A DNA stretch of 64,000 nt from JBIKWM01 sp044356305 (GCA_044356305.1 JBIKWM010000009.1:1-64000), one strand, 5' to 3'; positions 46,173 through 55,370 are shown, numbered from the stretch's first letter. The notes: generated by a model from the sequence alone, not told the origin. A program made the numbers and translations.

Positions 46173-46997
46173 ATGGCACTCAAGAAACTACGCCCCATCA
46201 CCGCAGGCCAGCGCTTCAAAGTAGCCGGGACCTTTGAGGAGGTGACGGCTACTAGGCCTGAAAAGAGCCTTACCATCGGTAAGGGAAAATCAGGTGGCCG
46301 GAACAATACCGGTAAGATGACCATGCGCTACATTGGCGGTGGGCATAAGCAGACATACCGACTCATTGACAACAAGCGGGAGAAAGATGGGATACCCGCC
46401 ACAGTCAAGTCAATTGAGTATGATCCTAACCGCACAGCGCGTATTGCCCTGGTGTTCTATGCCGATGGCGAGAAGCGTTACATTATAGCCCCTAAGGGCC
46501 TCGAAGTTGGTATGACCGTGATGAGCGGAAGCAAGGCCACGCCAGATGTGGGCAACGTTTTATCGCTGAGCGACATTCCAATGGGTACTGTGATCAGCAG
46601 CATCGAGATGCGTCCTGGTCAGGGTGCCAAGATTGCGCGCAGTGCTGGTTCTTATGCTCAGCTTGTGGCCCGTGATGGCAAGTACGCTACCATCAAAATG
46701 CCAAGCGGGGAGACCCGCCTCTTATTGCTGACCTGCCGTGCAGCAATTGGCGCAGTGAGTAACAGTGACCATGGTCTGGAGCGTAGCGGTAAGGCTGGAC
46801 GTACCAGATGGATGGGAGTTAGACCGCGTACCCGCGCAGTTGCAATGAATCCGGTCGATCACCCTATGGGTGGTGGCGAAGGCCGATCTTCAGGTGGTCA
46901 CCCACGCTCACGCAAGGGAACACCTGCTAAAGGCTACAAGACGCGTGCTCCGAAGAATTCGAGCAGCAAGTACATTGTTGAACGCAGAAAGAAATGA
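46173..46997 (+). CDS. rplB: 50S ribosomal protein L2
   Basis: 274 aa, peptidyl-transferase-centre protein. The conserved C-terminal histidine lies in NPVDHPMGGGEGRSSGGH; KSGGRNNTGKMTMRYIGGG is typical near the N terminus. Normal length. Confidence 0.98.
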   Translation: MALKKLRPITAGQRFKVAGTFEEVTATRPEKSLTIGKGKSGGRNNTGKMTMRYIGGGHKQTYRLIDNKREKDGIPATVKSIEYDPNRTARIALVFYADGEKRYIIAPKGLEVGMTVMSGSKATPDVGNVLSLSDIPMGTVISSIEMRPGQGAKIARSAGSYAQLVARDGKYATIKMPSGETRLLLLTCRAAIGAVSNSDHGLERSGKAGRTRWMGVRPRTRAVAMNPVDHPMGGGEGRSSGGHPRSRKGTPAKGYKTRAPKNSSSKYIVERRKK

Positions 46998-47005
46998 TCT
47001 GAGCC

Positions 47006-47272
47006 ATGTCAAGATCGCTGAAGAAAGGACCATTTGTGGATTTCAAGCTCGAGAAGCGGGTTGCTGAATCTCAAGCAACCAGCCGTAAGACCGTGATTAA
47101 GACATGGTCGCGCAGATCAATGATTACCCCTGAATTTGTGGGTCAGACCATTGCAGTGCACAACGGAAACAAGTTCATACCTGTGTATGTGACCGAGAAC
47201 ATGGTAGGACATAAGTTGGGTGAGTTTTCACCCACCCGTACCTTCCGAGGTCATGCTAAAGGCAAAAAGTGA
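47006..47272 (+). CDS. rpsS: 30S ribosomal protein S19
   Basis: 88 aa. MSRSLKKGPFVDFKLEKRV, WSRRSMITPEFVGQTIAVHN and GEFSPTRTFRGH are all family signatures. It lies 8 nt after rplB. Confidence 0.98.
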   Translation: MSRSLKKGPFVDFKLEKRVAESQATSRKTVIKTWSRRSMITPEFVGQTIAVHNGNKFIPVYVTENMVGHKLGEFSPTRTFRGHAKGKK

Positions 47273-47300
47273 TTGATCATTCTGAAGAGAGAGTACCATT

Positions 47301-47690
47301 ATGGGCAAAAGGAAAAGAGAAAGGGCTGATGCTATGAAGGCTGACCGAAAGGAACGCTTTCAGGCCGCTCTGAACAATGTACCGACATCACCGCGCAAAA
47401 TGCGCCTCGTGGCTGATTTGGTTAGGGGCATGGATGTGTCTAAGGCACTCTTTGTTCTCAAGTTGCATCCGAAACACGCATCGAACCGATTGGAGAAACT
47501 GTTGCTGTCGGCAATTGCCAATTACACTGGTAAGACCGGGGAACAGAACACCGAAGGCCTCTATGTGAAAGAGATAATGGTTGATGGCGGGCGTACCCTC
47601 AGGCGCTTGCAGACCGCACCACAAGGCCGCGGTTACAGATTGAGGAAAAGGTCTAACCACGTGGCCCTCGAATTGGCCGTCAGGAACTGA
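47301..47690 (+). CDS. rplV: 50S ribosomal protein L22
   Basis: 129 aa with a basic N-terminal extension (MGKRKRERADAMKADRKERF) of about 18 residues before the usual core. The core shows PTSPRKMRLVADLVRGMDV, and the tunnel loop ends QGRGYRLRKRSNH. rpsC starts 5 nt after. Confidence 0.96.
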   Translation: MGKRKRERADAMKADRKERFQAALNNVPTSPRKMRLVADLVRGMDVSKALFVLKLHPKHASNRLEKLLLSAIANYTGKTGEQNTEGLYVKEIMVDGGRTLRRLQTAPQGRGYRLRKRSNHVALELAVRN

Positions 47691-47695
47691 TTACT

Positions 47696-48496
47696 ATGGG
47701 ACAGAAGACCAATCCGATAGGCAACCGCCTTGGTATCATCAAAGGCTGGGACTCGGCATGGTACGGTGGTAAAGACACCCCTGCCAAGATCAAGGAGGAT
47801 CATGCCATCCGCAATTACCTCAAGGCACGCCTTGGTAAAGCAAGCATCTCCAAAATCATTGTTGAGCGTACTCTCAAGCTCATCACTGTGACCATCAATA
47901 CCGCTCGTCCTGGTATCATTATTGGAAAAGGCGGTAAAGAGGTTGATAAATTGAAGGAAGAGCTGAAGAACCAGACCGGTAAGGAGGTTCAGATCAACAT
48001 CTTTGAGATTAAGCGTCCCGAACTCGATGCCCGATTGGTTGCGGATAGCATAGCCCGTCAGATAGAAGGTCGTATCTCATTCCGCAGAGCGGTGAAAATG
48101 AGTATTGCCTCTACTATGCGGATGGGTGCCGAGGGTATCAAGATAACTACCGCTGGTCGTGTTGGTGGAGCGGAAATCGCACGTTCTGAGACATACAAGG
48201 AAGGTCGTGTTCCACTTCATACTTTCAGAGCGGATATTGATTATGCGCATGCTGAGGCGCATACCACCTATGGTCGCATCGGAATCAAGGTATGGATATG
48301 TCTCGGAGAAGTGTACGGCAAGCGGGATCTTAGCCCGAACGTGGCTTTGCAAAGCAAAAAGGCCCCCCGCAATCCGGCACCGACCGGTGGACGTAGGGAG
48401 CGGGGCGATCGTCCAGAACGTGGCGACCGTAACGACCAGCGCCCAGAGCGTGGCGGCAATGAGCGTAATGACCGTGGCCCTCGCGCCAGACGTTGA
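47696..48496 (+). CDS. rpsC: 30S ribosomal protein S3
   Basis: 266 aa. The KH domain shows RPGIIIGKGGKEVDKLKEE; the C-terminal domain has TAGRVGGAEIARSE and GRIGIKVWICLGEVYG. After about residue 220 there is an Arg/Gly/Glu/Asp-rich tail of about 45 residues with repeated RGDR/ERGGN units, longer than in E. coli. Probably disordered and RNA-contacting. Confidence 0.97.
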   Translation: MGQKTNPIGNRLGIIKGWDSAWYGGKDTPAKIKEDHAIRNYLKARLGKASISKIIVERTLKLITVTINTARPGIIIGKGGKEVDKLKEELKNQTGKEVQINIFEIKRPELDARLVADSIARQIEGRISFRRAVKMSIASTMRMGAEGIKITTAGRVGGAEIARSETYKEGRVPLHTFRADIDYAHAEAHTTYGRIGIKVWICLGEVYGKRDLSPNVALQSKKAPRNPAPTGGRRERGDRPERGDRNDQRPERGGNERNDRGPRARR

Positions 48497-48539
48497 TAAT
48501 AGTAGGCTAAAGAGATAAAAAGGATAACAGAGCAGTAAG

Positions 48540-48962
48540 ATGTTACAGCCTAAAAGGACCAAGTTCCGCAAGATGATGAAGCGGAAGATGAAGGGCAATG
48601 CCACGCGCGGCAATGAGCTCGCCTTCGGCACGTTCGGCATCAAGGCAATGGAAGGTGTGTGGATGACCGCCCGTCAGATTGAGGCCGCCCGTATCGCCAT
48701 CACAAGGTACATGAAGCGTGAAGGTCAGGTGTGGATCAAAATTTTTCCTGATAAGCCCATAACCAAAAAGCCTGCAGAGGTACGTATGGGTAAGGGTAAA
48801 GGTGCCCCGGAATATTGGGTGGCCGTGGTAAAACCTGGTTGCATCATGTTCGAGATTGAGGGTGTGTCAATGGAAGTGGCCAAGGAAGCACTGCGCCTGG
48901 GAGCTCAGAAACTTCCTATCACAACCAAGTTCATTGTGCGCAGAGACTATGCCGAGGCGTGA
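48540..48962 (+). CDS. rplP: 50S ribosomal protein L16
   Basis: 140 aa. MLQPKRTKFRKMMKRKMKGN, RQIEAARIAITRYMKR and IFPDKPITKKPAEVRMGKGK are diagnostic. It contacts the A-site tRNA. Confidence 0.98.
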   Translation: MLQPKRTKFRKMMKRKMKGNATRGNELAFGTFGIKAMEGVWMTARQIEAARIAITRYMKREGQVWIKIFPDKPITKKPAEVRMGKGKGAPEYWVAVVKPGCIMFEIEGVSMEVAKEALRLGAQKLPITTKFIVRRDYAEA

Positions 48963-48990
48963 GCATTTGGCGAAAGAGGAATAATAAGAG

Positions 48991-49188
48991 ATGAAGAACT
49001 CAGTGATAAGTGAACTCTCCAACGAGGAATTGAAGGAGAGGATAGCAGAAGAGCGGATGAAGATGACCAAGATGAATCTGGGTCATGCAGTATCGCCCAT
49101 GGAAAGCCCTATTCTGCTGCGCACCAACCGCAAGATCATTGCCCGTCTGCTTACCGAGCAGAGCGCGCGTAAGAACAAGGCCAACTGA
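48991..49188 (+). CDS. rpmC: 50S ribosomal protein L29
   Basis: 65 aa, helical hairpin at the exit tunnel (VISELSNEELKERIAEERM; LLRTNRKIIARLLTE). Between rplP and rpsQ, as expected. Confidence 0.95.
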   Translation: MKNSVISELSNEELKERIAEERMKMTKMNLGHAVSPMESPILLRTNRKIIARLLTEQSARKNKAN

Positions 49189-49196
49189 ATAAGAGG

Positions 49197-49472
49197 ATGG
49201 AGACCACAGTAGAGACCCTCGACCGCAACCTGCGCAAGGAGCGTGTAGGTCTGGTATCGAGCAGCGCGATGGATAAGACCATCACGGTGACCGTAGAGCG
49301 CAAAGTGAAGCACCCCAAATACGGGAAATTCGTTAAGCACACCAAGAAGTTCAAAGCTCATGACGAAAAGAACGAGTGCAACGTTGGCGACACTGTTCGG
49401 ATCATGGAGACCCGCCCGTTGAGCAAGACCAAGTGTTGGAGACTCGTAGAGATTGTAGAAAGAGCCAAGTAA
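49197..49472 (+). CDS. rpsQ: 30S ribosomal protein S17
   Basis: 91 aa. GLVSSSAMDKTITVTVERKV and IMETRPLSKTKCWRLVEIVE are conserved. The first about 14 residues (METTVETLDRNLRK) are the usual Bacteroidota N terminus. Confidence 0.97.
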   Translation: METTVETLDRNLRKERVGLVSSSAMDKTITVTVERKVKHPKYGKFVKHTKKFKAHDEKNECNVGDTVRIMETRPLSKTKCWRLVEIVERAK

Positions 49473-49475
49473 GCC

Positions 49476-49844
49476 ATGATACAGCAGGAATCAAGACTCG
49501 GTGTGGCCGATAACAGCGGAGCCAAAGAAGTGCTTTGCATTCGGGTACTTGGCGGCACTGCCCGCAGGTACGCCTCGGTGGGCGACACCATTGTGGTGAG
49601 CATCAAAGATGCTATCCCATCTGGCAATGCTAAAAAAGGCACCGTCAGCAAAGCGGTGGTCGTTCGTACCAAAAAGGAAGTTCGCAGACAGGACGGATCA
49701 TACATTCGTTTTGACGACAACGCAGTGGTACTCCTCAACGCACAGGGCGAGATGCGTGGAACCCGCATTTTCGGACCTGTGGCCCGCGAGCTGCGCGAAA
49801 AACAATACATGAAGATAGTGTCTCTGGCACCTGAGGTGCTGTGA
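49476..49844 (+). CDS. rplN: 50S ribosomal protein L14
   Basis: 122 aa. MIQQESRLGVADNSGAKEVL and GEMRGTRIFGPVARELR are diagnostic. Standard length; forms the bridge to 16S rRNA. It starts 3 nt after rpsQ. Confidence 0.98.
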   Translation: MIQQESRLGVADNSGAKEVLCIRVLGGTARRYASVGDTIVVSIKDAIPSGNAKKGTVSKAVVVRTKKEVRRQDGSYIRFDDNAVVLLNAQGEMRGTRIFGPVARELREKQYMKIVSLAPEVL

Positions 49845-49864
49845 TACCCGCAACAAGGAAAGTG

Positions 49865-50182
49865 ATGGTCAAGACCCACATTAAGAAAGGAGACCTCGTT
49901 AAGGTCATTGCCGGCAACAGCCGCTCCGCGGAGGGCAAAGTGCTGGAAGTTGACCGCGAGAAGATGCGCGCTATCGTAGAGGGCGTGAATAAAGTAAAGA
50001 GGCATACTAAACCCAATGCTGCCAATCCTAATGGTGCAATTGTGGAAAAAGAGGCCTCAGTGCACATCTCTAATCTCATGCTGATAGACCCGAAATCTGG
50101 CAAACCGACCCGTGTGGGTCGTAAGGCTGAAGGCGACAAGACAGTAAGGTATTCAAAGAAATCAGGTGAAGTGATCAAGTGA
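49865..50182 (+). CDS. rplX: 50S ribosomal protein L24
   Basis: 105 aa from ATG 49865 (MVKTHIKKGDLVKVIAGNSR); an in-frame GTG at 49841 would overlap the rplN stop. KOW motif near the N terminus, then VEKEASVHISNLMLIDPKSG. Its stop overlaps the rplE start (TGATG). Confidence 0.96.
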   Translation: MVKTHIKKGDLVKVIAGNSRSAEGKVLEVDREKMRAIVEGVNKVKRHTKPNAANPNGAIVEKEASVHISNLMLIDPKSGKPTRVGRKAEGDKTVRYSKKSGEVIK

Positions 50183-50733
50183 TGGACAACTATTCGCCAA
50201 GACTCAGGGACAAATACTTGAATGAGATTGTCCCCAATCTGCAGAAGCAGTTCTCTTATAAAAGCATCATGGAGGTGCCTAAACTGGAGAAGATATGCAT
50301 CAATCAGGGCCTGGGCCAGAGCATGAGCGATAAGAAGCTCATTGAGGCTGCTGTGAATGAGATGACCACCATAGCAGGTCAAAAGGCCGTGACCAGCAAG
50401 TCGCGCAAGGATATCGCCAACTTCAAACTCCGTAAAGGTGTTCCGGTAGGTGTACGTGTCACTCTGCGTGGCGAGAAGATGTATGAATTCCTCGACCGTC
50501 TGGTCAGTGTGGCCCTTCCTAGGGTGCGTGACTTCCGAGGTATCGGTAACAAAGGATTCGATGGCCGTGGCAATTACACCATGGGTATCACCGAGCACAT
50601 CATCTTCCCAGAGATTGACATTGAGAAGGTGGCCAAGATCCATGGTATGGACATCACCTTCGTAACCACGGCCAAGAACAATGAGGAGAGCTTTGCACTG
50701 CTCAAGGAGTTCGGAATGCCATTCAAGAAGTAA
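50182..50733 (+). CDS. rplE: 50S ribosomal protein L5
   Basis: 183 aa from ATG 50182 (MDNYSPRLRDKYLNEIVP), one base overlapping the rplX stop. KICINQGLGQSMSDKK and GVRVTLRGEKMYEFLDRLV are conserved. Binds 5S rRNA. Confidence 0.97.
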   Translation: MDNYSPRLRDKYLNEIVPNLQKQFSYKSIMEVPKLEKICINQGLGQSMSDKKLIEAAVNEMTTIAGQKAVTSKSRKDIANFKLRKGVPVGVRVTLRGEKMYEFLDRLVSVALPRVRDFRGIGNKGFDGRGNYTMGITEHIIFPEIDIEKVAKIHGMDITFVTTAKNNEESFALLKEFGMPFKK

Positions 50734-50758
50734 GGAATCAAGGCAATAATAGAGAATA

Positions 50759-51028
50759 ATGGCCAAGGAATCAATGAAGGCGCGCGAGCGCAAACGTGCC
50801 GCGATGGTAGCTAAGTATGCGGATAAGCGTGCTAAGCTAAAGGCTGCCGGAGACTATCAGGGTCTTGCCCTACTTCCCCGTAACAGCTGCAAAGTGCGCA
50901 TGCACAACCGTTGCAGCATAACTGGCAGGCCCAAAGGTTTTATCCGCGATTTCGGCATCTCCAGGGTGCAGTTCCGCGAAATGGCTAACAATGGTCTTTT
51001 GCCAGGTGTGACCAAAGCCAGCTGGTGA
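50759..51028 (+). CDS. rpsN: 30S ribosomal protein S14, zinc-free long form
   Basis: 89 aa. MAKESMKARERKRAAMVAKY begins the long C-minus form; the CxxC pairs of the zinc form are missing. NRCSITGRPKGFIRDFGISR is diagnostic. Confidence 0.97.
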   Translation: MAKESMKARERKRAAMVAKYADKRAKLKAAGDYQGLALLPRNSCKVRMHNRCSITGRPKGFIRDFGISRVQFREMANNGLLPGVTKASW

Positions 51029-51076
51029 GCTTATAATCATTGAACAAGACTTGAACGAGATAGACAGACTACAGTC

Positions 51077-51478
51077 ATGACTGATCCAATTGCAGACTAC
51101 CTGACCAGAGTGCGAAATGCCATAAAGGCAGGGCATAAGGTGGTAGACATTCCTGCCTCAAACCTGAAAAAGGGAATCACAAAGATTCTCTTCGAAAAGG
51201 GCTATATCTTGAATTTCAAATTCGAGGATGAAGCCAATGGAGGCCAAGGCAATATCAAGGTGGCACTGAAGTATCATCCGATGACAAATGCCAGCGCCAT
51301 TCAAGGTATTCATCGTGTAAGCAAGCCGGGCCTGCGCAAATACAAGCACAAGGACGGACTCCCACGTGTGATGAACGGAATGGGGATTGCCATTATCAGC
51401 ACATCTAAAGGGCTGATGACAGACAAGGAGGCACGCACTCAGAACGTGGGTGGTGAGGTGATCTGTCAGGTGTATTGA
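51077..51478 (+). CDS. rpsH: 30S ribosomal protein S8
   Basis: 133 aa. MTDPIADYLTRVRNAIKAGH, SKPGLRKYKHKDGLPRVMNG and GIAIISTSKGLMTDKEAR are diagnostic. In E. coli S8 represses the spc operon; no obvious target site was found here. Confidence 0.98.
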   Translation: MTDPIADYLTRVRNAIKAGHKVVDIPASNLKKGITKILFEKGYILNFKFEDEANGGQGNIKVALKYHPMTNASAIQGIHRVSKPGLRKYKHKDGLPRVMNGMGIAIISTSKGLMTDKEARTQNVGGEVICQVY

Positions 51479-51513
51479 TCAAGAGGTAAAAACGAGAATA
51501 GACTCAGAAGGTC

Positions 51514-52071
51514 ATGTCAAGGGTAGGAAAATTGCCGGTACAGCTTCCCAAAAACGTTGAGGTGAGCGTGACCCCGGATAATGTTGTTAGTGTGAAAGGG
51601 CCTTTGGGTCTGCTCACCTGCAAGGTTGACAAGAGCATAAAGGTGGATGTGGCTGACGGTAACGTGAGCTTTACCCGTAGCAGCGATGAGAAGCAGATTC
51701 GTGCATTCCATGGTCTGTATCGTGCACTGGTCAATAATATGGCCGTTGGAGTAAGTACGGGTTACACAAAGAAAATGGAACTTGTTGGTGTCGGTTACCG
51801 AGCAGCTAACAAGGGTCAGGACCTTGAATTGTCGCTGGGATTCAGTCATAACATCGTGTTCAGGCTTCCTGCGGAGGTGAAACTGGAGACCGAGACTCTT
51901 CGTGGTCAGAATCCGACCATTACCTTGAAGAGCCATGATAAGGAACTTATCGGTCAGGTGGCTGCTAAGATCCGTGGCATGCGCAGGCCCGAGCCATACA
52001 AGGGCAAGGGAATCCGTTTCGTAGGCGAACAGGTCAGAAGGAAGGCAGGTAAGTCGGCTGGCAAGAAATAA
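51514..52071 (+). CDS. rplF: 50S ribosomal protein L6
   Basis: 185 aa. SRVGKLPVQLPKNVEVSVTP, LVGVGYRAANKGQDLELSLG and RRPEPYKGKGIRFVGEQVRR are the family signatures. Two repeated domains as usual. Confidence 0.98.
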   Translation: MSRVGKLPVQLPKNVEVSVTPDNVVSVKGPLGLLTCKVDKSIKVDVADGNVSFTRSSDEKQIRAFHGLYRALVNNMAVGVSTGYTKKMELVGVGYRAANKGQDLELSLGFSHNIVFRLPAEVKLETETLRGQNPTITLKSHDKELIGQVAAKIRGMRRPEPYKGKGIRFVGEQVRRKAGKSAGKK

Positions 52072-52079
52072 TAGGAGCA

Positions 52080-52436
52080 ATGTCTAAGACGAAGAACGAA
52101 AGAAGGGCCAAGATCAAGCGTAGGATACGCGGCCGACTGAGTGGGACAACCGAGCGTCCGCGCTTGACAGTGTTTCGTAGCAACAGCGACATATATGTTC
52201 AACTGATTGACGACCTTAAGGGCCATACCCTTGTGTCGGCCTCATCAAAGGACAAGGAGTTCGCTGGAATCAAGACCAATAAGGTTGAACAGTCCAGGGC
52301 CGTGGGTAAACTGGTGGCGGATCGTGCCAAGAGCGCAGGTATAAATACTGTTGTGTTTGACCGGAACGGATACCTGTACCATGGACGTGTGAAGGCAGTG
52401 GCTGAAGGAGCACGCGAAGAAGGACTCACATTCTGA
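52080..52436 (+). CDS. rplR: 50S ribosomal protein L18
   Basis: 118 aa. RIRGRLSGTTERPRLTVFRS and VFDRNGYLYHGRVKAVAEGA are diagnostic. Binds 5S rRNA with L5. Confidence 0.98.
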   Translation: MSKTKNERRAKIKRRIRGRLSGTTERPRLTVFRSNSDIYVQLIDDLKGHTLVSASSKDKEFAGIKTNKVEQSRAVGKLVADRAKSAGINTVVFDRNGYLYHGRVKAVAEGAREEGLTF

Positions 52437-52454
52437 TCGAGAGAAAGTAATACA

Positions 52455-52958
52455 ATGAAACGAGTACGTTCTACAGACGCTGAGCTCAAAGACAGGCTGG
52501 TAAGTATCCAGCGTGTTACCAAGGTGACCAAGGGTGGCCGCACTTTCTCTTTCTCTGCCATAGTTGTAGTGGGAGATGAGAACGGTATTGTCGGTCACGG
52601 TCTTGGTAAAGCCAAGGAGGTTCAGATGGCCATCTCGAAAGGAATTGATGACGCCAAGAAGAATCTTATCCGTGTTCCGGTGATCAATGGCACCATACCT
52701 CACGAGTACGAGACTAAATATCGCGGTGCTCAGGTGTTTATGAAACCGGCCAGCGCTGGTACAGGTGTTATCGCTGGTGGTGCTATGCGCGCAGTGTTGG
52801 AAAGCGTAGGTGTTAAGAATGTACTGGGCAAGTCAAAAGGCTCGTCTAACCCTCACAACGTGGTAAAAGCCACTTTCAAGGCGCTAAGCGAGCTACGCGA
52901 TGCCCATGAGGTAGCACAGCAGCGCGGCATCTCAATGGGTAAAGTCTTCAACGGCTGA
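52455..52958 (+). CDS. rpsE: 30S ribosomal protein S5
   Basis: 167 aa. Double-stranded RNA-binding fold with GDENGIVGHGLGKAKEVQMA, then AGTGVIAGGAMRAVLESVGV. Starts 18 nt after rplR. Confidence 0.98.
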   Translation: MKRVRSTDAELKDRLVSIQRVTKVTKGGRTFSFSAIVVVGDENGIVGHGLGKAKEVQMAISKGIDDAKKNLIRVPVINGTIPHEYETKYRGAQVFMKPASAGTGVIAGGAMRAVLESVGVKNVLGKSKGSSNPHNVVKATFKALSELRDAHEVAQQRGISMGKVFNG

Positions 52959-52999
52959 TTGGTTTTAAGAACAAGAACTGACTGAAAGCAGACCCGACC

Positions 53000-53179
53000 A
53001 TGGGCAAGATCAAGATAACTCAGGTGCGTAGCGGCATTGACCGCCCGAAGCGACAGAAATTGACCCTCCGGGCTCTCGGTTTCCGCCATCTCAACCAGAC
53101 CGTTGAGCACGAGGCCACTCCGCAGATTCTCGGAATGGTCAGGGCTGTGGAACACCTCGTGGCGGTGAAAGAGGCCTGA
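53000..53179 (+). CDS. rpmD: 50S ribosomal protein L30
   Basis: 59 aa, read directly from the sequence between rpsE and rplO. MGKIKITQVRSGIDRPKRQ, LRALGFRHLNQTVEHEATP and GMVRAVEHLVAVKEA give the complete family sequence. ATG at 53000, TGA at 53177-53179. Confidence 0.96.
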   Translation: MGKIKITQVRSGIDRPKRQKLTLRALGFRHLNQTVEHEATPQILGMVRAVEHLVAVKEA

Positions 53180-53220
53180 TTCCCAGTAGCGCCAAGTAGC
53201 AATAGCATACAAGAGAAAAG

Positions 53221-53667
53221 ATGAATCTGAGTAATTTGAAGCCCGCGAAGGGTTCAGTGAAGGCAGGCAGACGCATTGGTCGTGGCGAGGGTAGCGGCAG
53301 TGCCGGTACTGCTGGTCGCGGACACAAAGGCGACAAGGCCCGTAGCGGTGCCAAGCGTAAAGTCGGTTTCGAGGGCGGACAGATGCCCCTGCAGCGCAGG
53401 GTGCCCAAGTTCGGTTTCATGAACCCTTTCCGTGTGGAATATCACGGTATAAACTTGGATACATTACAGAAATTGGCTGATGATTTCAAACTCACTGCCA
53501 TCAACCCTGAAGTGCTGATTCAGCATGGGCTGGCCAAGAAGTCAGAGAAAGTGAAAGTACTGGGCCGTGGCAACCTAAGCACGGGCCTGCAGGTAAGTGC
53601 TCACGCTTTCACGGCTTCAGCTAAGAGTGCCATTGAGGCCGCTAACGGTAGTGTAACCACGCTCTGA
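53221..53667 (+). CDS. rplO: 50S ribosomal protein L15
   Basis: 148 aa. NLSNLKPAKGSVKAGRRIGR, the glycine-rich GRGEGSGSAGTAGRGHKGDK, and FEGGQMPLQRRVPKFGF are diagnostic. secY follows after 9 nt. Confidence 0.98.
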   Translation: MNLSNLKPAKGSVKAGRRIGRGEGSGSAGTAGRGHKGDKARSGAKRKVGFEGGQMPLQRRVPKFGFMNPFRVEYHGINLDTLQKLADDFKLTAINPEVLIQHGLAKKSEKVKVLGRGNLSTGLQVSAHAFTASAKSAIEAANGSVTTL

Positions 53668-53676
53668 GCATAAGGA

Positions 53677-55017
53677 ATGAAGCGCTTCATCTCCACATTA
53701 CAGAACATCTATAAGATAGAGGAGCTCAGGGAGCGCATCCTCAATACGCTCCTGTTCGTCCTTATCTACCGCATAGGTTCGTATGTGGTGCTTCCGGGAA
53801 TTGACCCTGACAAGCTTGATGCGCTGCAACAGCAGACTTCTGATGGCATCCTTGGTTTGATTTCCATGTTCACTGGAGGTGCTTTTTCAAATGCCTCTGT
53901 ATTTGCACTTGGAATAATGCCGTACATATCGGCATCAATTGTTCTACAGCTTGCTGGACTGGCCATTCCTGCGTTGCAACGATTGCAGCGCGAAGGTGAG
54001 AGCGGTAGGAAGAAAATCAATCAGTACACACGTTACCTTACCGTGCTTATCTGTGCAGGTCAGGCCCCGGGTTACATAGCTAACCTGCGCTCGCAGCTGC
54101 CGCTCGATGCATTCCTGGTATCTCCGGGCATGTTTTGGTTCACTTCGCTGCTAATGCTTATCACTGGTACAGTGTTCGTGATGTGGCTCGGTGAGAAGAT
54201 CACTGATAAGGGAATCGGCAATGGCATATCGCTTTTGATCATGATCGGAATAATAGCAAACCTGCCTTTTGCTATCGTGGCTGAGTTCTTCTCTCGCCTT
54301 GATGAGAATGGTGGTCCTGTAGTATTCCTCCTTGAGATTGTGATTTGGTTGTTGGTCATAGTGCTAAGCATATTGCTTGTTCAAGGCACAAGAAGGATAC
54401 CTGTTCAGGTGGCTAAAGCGGCACTCAGCAGCCGTCAGGCACTTCCTCAGGGTGGTGCTCGGCAGTATATCCCTCTTAAAGTCAATGCAGCGGGTGTCAT
54501 GCCGATCATCTTCGCTCAGGCCATCATGTTCCTTCCAGTCACATTAGCTGGTTTCAGCGATAGCATGACCAGTATTGTTGCTCCGTTTACTGACTTCACA
54601 GGTTTCTGGTACAACTTCGTGTTCGCTCTGTTGATCATCGTGTTCACATACTTCTACACGGCCATCACCATCAACCCGAATCAGATGGCCGAAGACATGA
54701 AGCGTACAGGTTCTTTCATTCCTGGCGTGAAACCCGGACGTAAGACTGCTGAGTTCATTGACGATGTTATGTCCCGCATCACCCTACCTGGATCACTGTT
54801 TCTGGCATTTGTGGCCATTTTGCCTTCCATTGCCATGATTTTCGGGGTGAATTCTCAGTACGCGCAGTTCTATGGTGGTACATCGCTGCTCATACTTGTC
54901 GGAGTTGTGCTCGATACGCTGCAACAAGTTGAGAGCCATCTGCTGATGAGACACTATGACGGTCTGATGAAGACTGGTCGTATCAAGGGGCGTTCTAACA
55001 TGACCATGGCCAGCTGA
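53677..55017 (+). CDS. secY: Preprotein translocase subunit SecY
   Basis: 446 aa, ten membrane helices, channel of the Sec system. Signatures: RIGSYVVLPGIDPDKL, GIMPYISASIVLQL, KGIGNGISLLIM, VNAAGVMPIIFAQAIM and LMRHYDGLMKTGRIKGR. This channel feeds every signal-peptide protein in the window, including the T9SS cargo. infA starts 4 nt after. Confidence 0.98.
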   Translation: MKRFISTLQNIYKIEELRERILNTLLFVLIYRIGSYVVLPGIDPDKLDALQQQTSDGILGLISMFTGGAFSNASVFALGIMPYISASIVLQLAGLAIPALQRLQREGESGRKKINQYTRYLTVLICAGQAPGYIANLRSQLPLDAFLVSPGMFWFTSLLMLITGTVFVMWLGEKITDKGIGNGISLLIMIGIIANLPFAIVAEFFSRLDENGGPVVFLLEIVIWLLVIVLSILLVQGTRRIPVQVAKAALSSRQALPQGGARQYIPLKVNAAGVMPIIFAQAIMFLPVTLAGFSDSMTSIVAPFTDFTGFWYNFVFALLIIVFTYFYTAITINPNQMAEDMKRTGSFIPGVKPGRKTAEFIDDVMSRITLPGSLFLAFVAILPSIAMIFGVNSQYAQFYGGTSLLILVGVVLDTLQQVESHLLMRHYDGLMKTGRIKGRSNMTMAS

Positions 55018-55021
55018 GATA

Positions 55022-55240
55022 ATGTCGAAGCAGTCATCCATAGAGCAGGACGGAACCGTGATAGAAGCGTTGTCCAATGCAATGTTCCGAGTTGAACTTG
55101 AGAATGGGCATGTGATAACCGCACACATTTCGGGAAAGATGAGGATGTTCTACATCAAGATCCTACCCGGTGACAGAGTTAAAGTAGAGATGTCTCCTTA
55201 CGATTTGAGCAAAGGCCGCATCTCATACCGGTATAAGTAA
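55022..55240 (+). CDS. infA: Translation initiation factor IF-1
   Basis: 72 aa single S1 domain. MSKQSSIEQDGTVIEALSNA, FRVELENGHVITAHISGKM and GDRVKVEMSPYDLSKGRISY are diagnostic. Located between secY and rpmJ, as usual. Confidence 0.98.
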   Translation: MSKQSSIEQDGTVIEALSNAMFRVELENGHVITAHISGKMRMFYIKILPGDRVKVEMSPYDLSKGRISYRYK

Positions 55241-55253
55241 GACAAGAAGAGCC

Positions 55254-55370
55254 ATGAAAGTAAAGGCATCAGTTAAGAAGCGCAGCGAAGACTGCAAGAT
55301 TGTAAAGCGCAAGGGGCGCGTTTACGTCATTAACAAGAAAAACCCGAAGTTCAAGCAACGTCAGGGCTGA
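55254..55370 (+). CDS. rpmJ: 50S ribosomal protein L36, zinc-free form
   Basis: 38 aa, read directly from the sequence between infA and rpsM. MKVKASVKKRSEDCKIVKRK and INKKNPKFKQRQG are the family ends. Only one cysteine remains, so the zinc site is lost, as in other Bacteroidota. Confidence 0.96.
   Translation: MKVKASVKKRSEDCKIVKRKGRVYVINKKNPKFKQRQG

Noticed and set aside
55254..55370. Loss of zinc ligands in L36 (and in S14, S4) as damaged genes
   Set aside because: Zinc-free forms are standard in this phylum and the proteins are otherwise intact.
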